From Platycnemis pennipes (lineage: Eukaryota > Arthropoda > Insecta > Odonata > Platycnemididae), in assembly GCA_933228895.1 (NCBI GenBank), contig OW121848.1:161774688-161838687 (forward strand): a DNA stretch of 64,000 nucleotides, written 5' to 3'. The notes under the pieces are model-generated. The model made no database searches. It was not told the DNA's origin and saw only the letters and a program-made list of their open reading frames with translations. Within the stretch, counting starts at the first letter, position 1, and each line of letters begins with the position of its first letter. The translations under genes were made by a program, and so were the position numbers. Positions 28,301 to 40,300 of the stretch are shown one piece after another.

Positions 28301-31300
28301 TCTACTTTCAATGGCTACTAAAAGAAAGAGGTCATTGACTGAGTTGGAGATAAATGAAGTCATCACAGCATCAGACTCTGAGAACGATGGAGAGTGCGAA
28401 ATGGGTAAGTTGTTCAAATAACTTTTCAGATTTCGATCTCCTCGAAAATGATTTTCTATTTTCTCATGCGTGAATATTCCATGTAGTAACCTTCAAATAT
28501 TTTAGCTCTAATGGAGATTATGTGAGCATTTGTCTGTTCTATCATAATGAAATAAAAATACCATTTTACCTTAGGTAGCAATGAGGAAAGTGAAGAGTAT
28601 TCTGGCGAGTCTACCGATGAAGTAAATAGTGAAGAAGAATCACATGAGCGTACACCTTCTACGAGGAAGACAGCCCAGCCAGTGTGGTCTACGGTTAGAG
28701 ACGTGCAAGCAGAAACACCAATGAAGGTGAAGGGAGTGAGTGAATTCAAAGGTACGCCAGGAGTTAAAGGCATAGAAAACTGTACGCCATACCAATGCTT
28801 TGAAAAACTCTTCCCTGAAGATGTCTTCAAGCACATTTGCCGAGAAACCAACAAATATGCCAAGGAAATGTTGGAAAAGAAGGGAATGTTATCTCCTAGT
28901 TCAAAATTTCACAGATGGGAAGGTGTTACTATTGATGACATCAAGGCATTCGTGGCAGTGGAAATAGGCATGGGCTTACTTCACAAAGGAACCCTGGAGG
29001 ACTATTTCAGCGATAGCTTTTGGCTAACTCATACTCCAGGGTTTTCATCCATTTTTAGTAGGGATCAGTATACACTGATTCGCTCATTTATACACTTTGC
29101 TGACAACTCTGATAAAGATTTAAATGACAGGTTGTATAAAATCAGGCCAATTATAAATTTTGTAAGAGATTTGTACACCAAAATATATGAGCCTCACAGA
29201 GAAATTACTGTCGATGAAACTATGCTAAAATTTAAAGGTAGGCTTTATTTCAAGCAATATCTACCATCTAAGCCCTCAGCAAAATGGGGTATAAAGTTGT
29301 GGTCTTTGTGTGATTCGAAAACGGCGTATTTACTCAAATTTAACGTTTATACAGGCAAAGAGCCCTCAAGTATACAAGAAGGAGGGTTAGGCTCTAGGGT
29401 AGTTCAATCTCTAATTGAGGGATATGAAAATAAAGGGCATATTCTTTATGTGGACAATTTTTTTTCAAGTGTTTCCCTTTTTGAAACACTGAGACTGAAG
29501 GATGTTGGTGCATGTGGAACAATTCGTTCCAACAGGGTGGGGTTACCAACTGGCATAAAAGTAAGAAAACAGAAGCGTGGAGAACTTCCAATTATTTGGA
29601 AAACTCTGAGAGTACCATGATTGCATGCACCTGGCAAGATACAGGGAAAGTCAATATGCTATCAACAATTGGCGATTGTGGTACATCCAAAATAAGAATC
29701 AGATCTAAGAAAGGTGATAGGTTGGTTGACAAACCAAATATTCAAGTGCTATACAATAAAAATATGGGGGGGGTTGATAAATTTGATCAGCTTTGTTCTA
29801 CGTATCCCTTCAACAGGAAATGTCAAAAATGGTACCATCCAATTTGGCATTTTTTGATAGAGACTGCATTGGTGAATTCTAGGATATGCTAGATTTTGCA
29901 AAACACAAAACAACTCAACCAGAGGCAATACAGAGAACAAGTAATTTGTGGACTATTAGAAGGTTATCAGAAGAGAAATGCTTTGAAAAAGGGTCACCGA
30001 ACACTTTCACCTACCACTGAAAATAGGTTGACCCAAAGGCACTTTCCTTCACAGTACGAAAGCAAAAGTCATAAACCAAACTGTACTGTATGTTCTGTTT
30101 TACCCTCAAAATGCAGTAAAAAAGGTAAAGGTGATTGTAAAAGGAAGCAGACTACTTTTTTTTGTAATTCTTGTGAAACTAAACCTCCCTTGTGTGTAAC
30201 TCCATGCTTCGAGGTGTATCACTCGCAAAAAAGATATAAGAAAATTTGTAAATGTCAATAAATGTGTACATGCTAACATATAAAATGTTATCAATTTTTA
30301 TTGCTAAATATAATAGTAAATCCTCAATGCACCTGAATTTGCATCCTATTCCGTAAGCCATGGAAAAATAATTTCTTTTGTGATTTTTTGGGCCTTCATT
30401 TCTAAAAGCAATACATGATGTTGTTCTTTGCATCTAAATTCAGAAAGGTTGGTTGGTTGGTTGGTTATTTAGGGGAGGCGACCGACAGTTGAGGTCATTT
30501 GCGCCATATAGGATAGGTGGATAATTGGTTAATGGTAGGAGTTTTCAGGGAACAGAGGAAGGGTGGAGAGAAACCCGGCGTCGGCATTAGCCTACTTTTA
30601 GCGAAAGGCGCCAAGGGGACCACGGCTTAACGTCCCATCCGACGGATGGAGTACTGTCCTTGAAATGCCCTCCACTAGGGCACTCAAGTGGGGACAGGTT
30701 TACCACCGAAAAATCCGCCACTGCCGGGAATCGAACCCGAGCCCTCGGGATGGGAGGCCAGTACTCTAGCCACCACACCAACCCGATCCCTTCAGAAAGG
30801 TATTGTTATAAAAACAAAAAGACATTATTTTATCGAACCAAATCTGCATCTATTCCAAAATCCTTAACTAAAATTGCAAGTATTATAGTCTATTGATATT
30901 TTCAAAATTATATGAGAAAAATATAATATTTTCGTAAAACGTAATATTTAGCAACAATAATGAGAAAATTTTGAAAATATATATCTGTTACAGCTGCCGT
31001 GCAACCTAATAAGATTAAAAAATTAAATTACATAATAAAAATATGACTTTCATTTTTTCATTGCAAAGTGACATTTTTTAAGAAACTTGGTTAAAAACCA
31101 AATACGCTGTGAAAGGGTTAAAATGTTGCAGCAGATATATTCTGCAAACCCATTAACTTTATGCAATGGTAATACAAAATTCTACCTTTCGATTACTAAG
31201 TAAAACTGTTATGATTGCGAACCACAAAGTAAAAGAAACAAGGTATAAGGGTGAGCTGAAGTGGGAAGGGCTCAATGTAAGGGAAGGGTGTCGGCAAAGT

Positions 31301-34300
31301 GACTTCGATGACACTTGAGACATGTGTGATCAAAGAAACAGGCCGTACAAACATTACAATGTAAGCATTCATCAGGGAAAATATCGAATAAACGAGTCTA
31401 CATGAATGAAATGGTCGTCCGTCATGGAGGTCCTATGACGTGGACCTCCATGGGACTGCTGCAGCAACAAAAGACCAACAGTACCGTGGTTGCCATGGTG
31501 GTCCCTTGGGACCGCTGCATAAAAATTCAGCATTTTTAGAAAAAATGCCAAATAATACTATGTATAAGGAGATAATATATTTTTAAAGGATATTCAAGTC
31601 ATTAAACTTAAAAAAAAAATATTTGACCCTGATGGCATTTTTTTGAAAATTCATTTCGGCACTGAATGTGTTAAGAGATTATAATTAAGTTTGTTATTTA
31701 AGATTATAATTAAGTTAATTATGTGTTAAGAGATATACAATTGAGAAGGTTCTTCCTCTTCGGAACTAGAATCCAGAGAGTAGCCAATTGAATCCTCAGA
31801 AATTGTATCTGAACATACTGCACTCTCCTCTTCCAGAATCTTGAACACTTGCTCATTGGACAACTCACGTGAGCTAGAAGCAATGGTCAACTAAAGAGGG
31901 GTTCAGCAATGGGATGGTCTTGATGAAAAAAAACTAAGCCCCCAATTCAACCATAGACGTTGAAGACAAAGGTTTCTAGACCCTTGGAACGTAGGTTTTC
32001 GCAGCGAAATCCATCGTCATCAGAGGCTTTCGGGTGCAGTTGCGTATAACGCGTTGTCGGTGTGCGAGCTTTCACGGCCATTGCATTGCATCATTACTAG
32101 ATTCTTGTCTTCAAACATCATAAATAAGATACCAGAGTTGACAAGCTCCTAGAAACATTGAGTGACCATGCCTGGAGGGACCATGGCTTCGTAATTATTA
32201 CCACGATGAAAGAGAAAGGAAATGTTGACACAGAAAAACGTAACAAGGAACCATAGATGAAAGCATTCAGAATCAGCATGCATGTATCATCTCTGGAAGC
32301 TTATAAAGGAAATCATGAGTGGAAAAAAATACATTTGCATGCAGACACCAGATGCTGGGCTGCAAGTGAGATGTCCCCTTCCCCAGGCATGAGTTGAAGG
32401 AAATTTTTTTAGATGCGTAAACATTAACACAGATACATAGGAGGACCATAACGAAGGCAGGAGGCATTGGACCACATATATACTCACTGAAAATACATAT
32501 ATTTGAGTGTGAGCGATAAGAATTCCCAATGGAAAACCTGGATGCAAGTGGTGCACCGCACACGCTTGAGACATGGATTTTATCAGATGCAGACGGCACA
32601 CATTGAGTGATTAAATGCCTCCATTAGAAGTCACGCTTGAGGGGTTAAGGATCCAAATTTATCTGATTTATTTGCCATATTCTGAATGAATCTATACCTA
32701 GCTTTTGTGGGAAAAAGCTGCTTGCCCATGTAGAGTAATGATTGACAATTTCAAAATGAAATTTTATGAGTACAAGCTTGTGTGCATGTTCTGTGCTTGT
32801 AATATGAAACAACCCCTGTGAAAGCAATTTGTTGTCCTGTGTTACAAATTTATTTTAAATGCAAATCATAGGGTAATAAATTGTCATCCCTTCGTATTTC
32901 AAGCTTATTGTAGTAAGCTGTATTCGTTATGTGGGGCTTCCACTTACATTACTAGACCACCTGTTTCACTGTACTATCCTTTTCTTTTTTTCATGAGACA
33001 GAACACCCATAATAATTTTTTTTACACTTCTTGCTGTGCATTTTCAGCACATATCTTTGGCATCTTGAATTTTCTCCATTTTTTTGTTTCCTTTGCATAT
33101 ATGTATAAGCCACTGATGCCCTTTTCCAATTTGTGTGCCTGAAATATAAGGTGCTCTGCCTGACTGTGATTTGATGTACTGACAACGTAGTTCGTAAGCT
33201 AACTTAAAGATGAATACATGACAGCTGATGTTTGATGAAGTGGTCTCTTTGTAAATCACCAATCAGTTGATTGCAGCTGAATCTCGGATATTATGTAAAA
33301 TTTGGATGGGCCATCAGTGAGATCCATTGCGTGTGGTATATTGATGTGCCATTAGGTTCAGGATACAGTGACTTCTATGATACTAACTATGCATATTCAT
33401 GAATCCTTTTATAAAAATGGGAAAAATTTCCTTTGGTTTTTACGAAGTACATAGATGATTACTACTTATTTATGTATATATTCACTAAGGTTACCTTCTG
33501 ATTAAAGTTCTTCAAATTTATTTTGTGTACCACATATTTAAGAAATATTTATGGAGTAGCACATGCCTAGTATATTTAACTTTCAAAGTTAAACTTCAAG
33601 TTTTTATGAATTTTAGAATTCTACTTCATCATCCTACCAAAATAGTCTACAAATCAGTGTATAAAATCTTTGGACTGTGGCATGAATTCCAGTCAAGTCT
33701 TAAAGTTCATCCAAGGATAAATTAATGCATGTGTCCATTTAGTCTACAAGAGCCCACTCACCTTGAATTATAATTCTCCTGAGTTGTTCATTTAATATAT
33801 TTCAGTGGATCTGTGATTTCCGCCTTCATCATGGTGCTGTTTGTGAACCGATTCTCTCTTCCTCTTTTTATGCCATTGGTGAAATGAGACATTCTTGTTT
33901 GATTTTTCTTTTAGGCATGGCAATAGGGAATGGTCTCTGTGATCCGGAGCACATGCTCAAGTATTCCAGCTACCTGTATCAGATTGGTCTCATCGACTCA
34001 CAAGCGAGGGATTTCTTCATGGCTAAGGAAGCAGAGGGAGTGAAGTTCATTCAGGCAAAACAATTTGAGGATGCCTTCAAGGTGAGTTTAAGTAGAGGCC
34101 CTTGTCACTTCTCAAGATTACTTTTGGATGTCCTTGTGATCTCTGTGGTGATGCTTATTTGTCTTTCTTTTTTGTCTGTAATGTGCATCAGGTAAATGTG
34201 GCTCTTTCTATCCTCTTCTGCAGTGATTTTGGAAAGTTTGTCTAAATTATTTACGGCTTTGGTGTTAAAATCATTATCAGCATGAAGAAAGTTAATTTTA

Positions 34301-37300
34301 TACTCTTAACCATGTAACTCTAGTGGGCTCTCATGACGAGGATCTGGGTTTGAATCCCAGTAGTGGAAGATAGTTTTCATTGCTAAACCCACCCTCTCTA
34401 GTGTTTGTGGAAAGAATTCAAGTACAGCACTCTTTCGATCGGGTGGGATGTTAAGTGGTGATCACCTTGGTGCCTTTAGTTAAGGGTTGGCTGATGCTGA
34501 CGCCAGGTTTACCTCCTTCCCCTTCAACTCCCATCCTTGTACCTTTCCTTCCAGTCTGAAGTGTCTATTAGTGCAGGAACAGACTTGAAAACACCAAGCT
34601 CTCCCATCTTGTTTTTTATGAGTGGTTACATGAGGTAGGAGCGGGATTGTTTTCAACCACTTAAATCACTTAAAACATTAAAATGTACTGTTTAAAGTGT
34701 GTTTCAGTCAAAAATTAAGCATTCCACATAACTGGAGCCAACTATACCTCAGTAAAATATGACTTGAATATCTTGAATTTCGAATTCTAAAAATGCAATT
34801 CATATGTTAAATATTATTCTGCTAATTTATTTGTTCTCTGGCGAAGGAAAAAGCTACAAATATATGGATTTAAAAAATTTAATTCTGGTTTAAAAATTTC
34901 AAATACATAATAAAATTACTACCCATTATGGACCATTGAATATATTAACTTTTATAAGTGTTGATAAGTGAGCAGAAATTGATGGTACGTGTGCAAGTTC
35001 TGTCCAATAACGAATTAACCTCAAACTAGTGTCCAAGTTCGAGTAAATAGAATATTTTCAGAAAAGATTTAAGTTGGAAATATTAGCCTCAGATCTGATA
35101 AAATGAACTATGGTGTAGCTGTGACCAACTAAACATTTTGCACATAATTGACGCCGTGCCGTGCCTGTCAGTAAAGTATATCAGTGTCCCTGAGCTTGAG
35201 AAGCTCTCTTTCAAAAGAGAAAACCAATTTTAATGCCGTTAGGTAAAACTTATAATTATTGTTTCTCTCATTCTCCATGCTCCCTGGTGAAAATAAACCA
35301 TGACAGTCAGTGTGACAGACAATGTGACAGAAGCGTGAACACAGTGTGCTTAGAATGTGACGAGTGTGATTACAGTGTGCATACACCGTGACAAATGCGT
35401 AAATTGGGACTCAAAAGCATGCAGAAAGCATGATAGACTCTGTGATGATACAGTCTGTTCACAGTGTGAGGACACCGTGCACACATTGTGAGGACACTGT
35501 GACTAATACCCATGTACAGTGTGCTGGACATTGTGGTCACACTGTCCATCACGCTTTGAAGGGAGCACAGTGTGCGTACACTGTGACTAATACGGTTTTT
35601 TTCACCAGGGCTCTTTATGCTGAAAAACTTGCGACTGCATTGATCTCATTCAAGTCACCAGTTTCGTAGCAGGGTTTTACAAATTTCATGGTAACTTCTG
35701 AATATTTTAAATATTCAGCATTGGCTTTATTTAGTTGAAATTTCCTTTTAATGTGAAGACAGAATAGAATGTATGCAATTCTCACTCATCAGATTTTGTC
35801 ACGAAAATAGTTCTAATCGAAATAAAATTTTGTGAAAGTTTATCTAAGGTGACAAAAAATTTTACGTGCCTAAATAAATGTGGAAATGGACATTTCATTA
35901 AATAAATTTCACTGCATTGAAATTTGTTTCCTGTTTCAAAAGATGTAACTTCTCAAAATCGTTTGTGTCAGCGTATTCTTGACGGATGTCTCAACTGAAA
36001 ATAGTGACAATGGCTTGTAGTGAGAGCAGAGGCATGAGTTCTCAGTAACTTTTACGAAAAATTAATTAGCTATTTGTGAAAGTATGATATGGAAGAAGAG
36101 ACACATCGTGTGACCTCTTATAGTGGTGAATATTTAGCCGGAGTAAGCGTAGCCCATATAAAGCGGCAACTGTTGACGATGCTTACAAACTTTCTTCGAT
36201 TTTAAATGTTGACTAGCGATGACCAGTTTCGCCATGTTATTCATTGTTAAAAGATAAATATTTTGCCAGAATTCCGTTTGTTAAAACTGTTGTCTTTCTA
36301 TGATAAATTACTCGCTGAAACCCATCAACAGACTCATCTCGGCTTTTTTTTAAATATTACAATGTATATGGGCTAATGCACTTAACATTTTAGTTAGTAT
36401 ATTTTGGGAAAGTTGCACCACCTACAAATGCAATTAGAATTTGCAAACTTTTGGAGAATTCATCTGAAACATAAAGAATTCAGGCTGTATTGTCTTATGG
36501 CTGCATTTTCGTGTTGAATGACAAATGATTTATTACGAACTTTTACAAGCCTCAATAGAATTACAAACTCACGACCCAGGTGTCGGCGCTAAGCACCATC
36601 ATCAGGTTTTATTGTGGTTTGAAAAAGTTCGTAATAAATCATTTGTCATGATGAATTTCCACAAAGTTACAAGTGAACTTATTTAATTTATTTTTGTGTT
36701 GTGTTGTGTTATGGCAGTAAAGTGATTTCCCTGGACCCCTACCTATTAGTATAGTTTTGTCTAAAATATTCTATAAATGGTGACAGTATTTGAAAGGCTC
36801 AGCTCCGAGAACTAAGCGTGAAAGGTTTTGGGGTAGGTCCAAGAGTGTTCAGTATGCCACTTATACTCTGATGTTACAATTTTTTTCTGATTGCCTCTCC
36901 TCTTCAGGATAGCATAATTTTATCTCTCCCCCTCCTTCTCTGATACAATATTGATAGACTATCTCATTCTAAAACTCTAACCACCAGTATGGGCGCTATT
37001 AACTTTTATAGGTCACTATTCTTTTTTATAGATTCCCTATCATTATACAGTGCAACCTCTTTAAAAAGAGACCTCACATGGTGCCCAAGAAAACCCTTGC
37101 TATAGGGAAGTATGGTCTTTCCGAGGTTGGTGTGAATAATAGCCATGAAACCTATCGTCACCAATTTTCTAGGAATGGGGTTGGTGTGATGGCGGAAGTA
37201 TTATCATCCGGAGAGTCTGAGCACAAATCCTGAAGGAAGGGGAAAGTTTTTGCTGTAATTAATATCCCTACTTAATTTAGCACCCTACTCTTGGATCAAA

Positions 37301-40300
37301 AAGTACTGTACCTGCTCCAAAAATGCAAAAAGCCTCGAATTGCCGACCATTTTCCCAAATGCACAACTGACCCAGATACTCTTTTCTAATGCTCGTTCCA
37401 TTTTATAATGTTAAGTCTATAATTTTGATTAGTTTCCCCAAAAATTTATACCATAACTGATAAATCAAAATTGTATCGCCTTTACGCTTTCTCTTGGTTG
37501 GTCTTAATTTTTATTATCACTATATCATGTTCTTCACGACATTTCACGGAAGCCATTTGGAATAATATATCGCATTTGTTTCAGCAGACGGAAAGGGACC
37601 GTGGAAGTGGTGGAAGGGATCTTGCCTAGGAGGGCGTTTTATTTCATCTGATGTAATGTCTACATCAAAAAACAGTCTGCTTTACCATGTACAACAATTT
37701 TATTGAAATATCAGTTGTATCACAATACTTTCTTTTTAAAGATTTCGTTAGGCCCTCGGCGTACTTACAGTAATTTTGTTGGGTGTTATGCGCAATGGTA
37801 GTATGATACAAAGGACTGAAAAAAAGGGGTCTAATTTAGAGCCCTCGTATACCAACAAATGTGTTAAGTATTAATTCATATAATTGCTCAATAATGGCAG
37901 CAAAACATAGAAAGGAATATATAAAAAGGAATGGCGGGGATCTTGCAATAGGCCATACTTGTACTACTCAATAAACTAAGAACGTTACTCCTTTGGAACC
38001 ACGTTCATCACATATACATCAAGCAATTACAAGTATAGGTAACAAGTAATGATTTGTTAACTTCAATAATCTCATAAATTATTAAATTAACTCCCAAAAA
38101 TGTTCTACATTGATAAATATAGAGTGAAAGAAAACATGAAAACAAATTTAGGAGAGACAATTGAGTAGCTTGCCGTTTTTCACTTCCGACACTTAAGTGT
38201 TTTACGTTTTTGGGCCATGGTGTCTATCTTGGAAATGCTCTCAACTTACAGATGTGTGAGTGTGCTCTCGACCGCCCGGGAAACAAAAGAAGATCAATTA
38301 TGTATTCCTAACTGCTAATGCTGCAGTATTTCCACCAACATTAACAATAAATTAATCGGATGTTGATTTATAACGTGCAGTTGATATGTAACACTTCATA
38401 TTTATTGTATTGCTAACAGATTGCAAGATATGTGGCAAATGTTGCCACTTATGGTGCTTGTTTGCCGGTGACGGCAACTCGCAATGGTGGGGGCAAACAC
38501 CAAAAGGGTCTTGTAAAGGGTCTTGTGTCTTCGGTACCCATAGGGTCAATTGATGGTGCCCCTGCAGTTTCTCGTAATGGCAGGGGTCTCGCAATAGGCC
38601 ATACTTGTACTACCGCCATTCCACTGTATTTTACAGGTGACTATTCTAGCAATTTGCTGTACTGTTGCTGTCGTATGTTTTCCCTCAAATTCTCCTGATA
38701 CACAGCATTTATCTTTGATCAAATTTCATCTGTCTTGTTCTTTTTTTTACAACATCCCAACTTCAACAAAACACCTCTATAGAGAGGACACAATCTATTT
38801 GACGATCAAGTGGGCGATATTAACACGTTGCGTACCGGGGTATTTAAATGCCTTTTAAATGCCTTTTAACCCTCTGTTCCAGCGGATTTTTAAACCTCAC
38901 TGTTTGGAAATGCATTGCATCAGTAAAACTGCTGTAACTTATTTAAAAGTGAAAATTTTTAAAGGGATTTGGAAAATAATACTCACAGAAAGTCTCAGTA
39001 TTTCCTCTTTGTGTGATACTCCATAAAACATTTTCCCTTGTGGAGTGGAACACCGCAAGTTGAGCAGACTTACCTCGTCTCCTTCCTAATTTTTCTGAAA
39101 GCACACACTTTGCATCTTAGGGTGTGGTATTTCTTCTTCCCCTTTCCCACGATAGGGATGACATGATGTTTACGAAGGTCTCTCAAGAGATGATGTGGGT
39201 GATCCCTCGAAGGAGCACGCTCCGTCGGCTTATCTCTGTCCTCGTCCGAGAATGGCTCATCTGGCTCCTCTCTACTCGCTGCCCAATCTTTGGCTGTGTG
39301 GAGCAGAAAGCCTTTGAATCGAGTGCTATTTGATTCATTGAGTGTTTTATAAAATCTAAAAGTGTTAAAAAGGGCACAGTTTATTAGGCACAGGACTACT
39401 TTCTTCGACCATTTCATTGTTTTTCTCATGATTGTATAATACGATAAATACATATCCACCCTGTCTATGCCTTTCATACTCATTGTATTTCAAAATGCAG
39501 TAAGGTTTTTTGATCGGAAGTCCTGTGATCCTAATTTTCAGCTTTGTATTACCCATCTTAGCACTGAGAATACTGCTAATCATCCTCCTCACCTCTCTTT
39601 TCTCTTTCCACAGCACAAGTAACACTTCACCTTTACGAGAAAACGTGCATTGTCCTTTTTTCAATGTTTTCGCCTCACTCTTCAATGTGGCTGGGAGCCT
39701 TCTATTTGGTCTGATGGTTCCACAAACTCTAATTTTATTATCAAAGAGCAGTTCTGCTATTTTTACGCTTTTGTAATAATTGTCTTGATATACGTGATGC
39801 CAAAGATTGAGATGAGGCTTCAAAAGAGAAAGGATGGTTTGTTCTAATGTTTTCCCCTCGGCCGAATATATTTCTAAATTACTGATGTAGCCAGAATCAC
39901 TTTCACAAACCATACGAACTAGCAAGCCATACTTTATGATTTTGGCTGGATTATAGGTCTTAATTTTTAATCTTCCTCTCCATGGAATCATTGCTTCATC
40001 AAGAGAGAGCTCCTGCTTTGGTTTGTATACATTTTGAAAATTTTCAATGAAGTATTCCCAGACCGGTCTTATTTTGTATAGACTGTCCGTCACGTCCCAA
40101 ATTTTCTCATTATTATTTCATCATTTCTCTAAATATGTTCGTTGCTATAAAAGGATCAGTGGTCCAATACTCCTTCAGTGAATCTTTCCTCACCTGCCCC
40201 ATGAGAATCAAAATAGCAAAGAATTTTTTCATTTCAGTAATGGTTATGTCAGACCACTTTCCTGTTTTTGGTGAATCTTTGTATCTGTGTTGGTTTTGAT

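Larger units (their letters stand above)
27771..31117 (+). mobile_element. piggyBac-like transposon, nearly intact
   Basis: A 3347-bp element with the 13-bp terminal repeat CCCTTTCACCGCG on the left and, inverted, CCCTTTCACAGCG on the right (one mismatch), flanked by TTAA at 27767-27770 and 31118-31121. Within the first 120 bp four related AGTCGA or GATCGACT motifs occur (27786-27890) and could be transposase-binding sites. It encodes one transposase in two exons (28311-30261) and carries a SINE at 30449-30791. It is the only piggyBac copy here in the same direction as the host gene and the best preserved, so it is the youngest of the autonomous type. Confidence 0.93.
24976..32610 (-). mobile_element. 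Old piggyBac-like element split by later insertions (outer element of a nest)
   Basis: Pieces of one minus-strand transposase are spread over 7.6 kb. The acidic N-terminus is at about 31890-31735 (SRELSNEQVFKILEEE, DSSSEEEEP). The middle part is at 27700-26660 (DVFSEEDFVYLI, GEIFSVDETLVPFRVRLQI with the first Asp, LLIHNYYTSVELANALL, LAILVYNKGESSIDLSNQLS with the third Asp, ELLLGTSVVN). The C-terminus is at 25178-24990 (TVFREVLIDQLLF). The second catalytic Asp is replaced (HNYYTS). Likely ends are TTAA-CACGTTAAAGGTGGCGG at 24972 and ...CGGCACACATTGAGTGA-TTAA at 32611; the right end is tentative. Inside sit 25182-26652, 27771-31117 and an unresolved segment 31122-31735. Confidence 0.7.

Noticed and set aside
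28456..28863. 135-codon minus-strand open frame
   Set aside because: Antisense shadow of the piggyBac transposase on the + strand.
32273..32601. Two overlapping minus-strand frames of about 105 codons
   Set aside because: They lie in the non-coding 5' part of an old piggyBac relic and have no recognisable motif.
37172..37245. Possible SINE family 1 head (GGGGTTGGTGTGATGGCGGA...)
   Set aside because: Only the first 60-70 bases resemble the family and the body is absent; too weak to list as an element.
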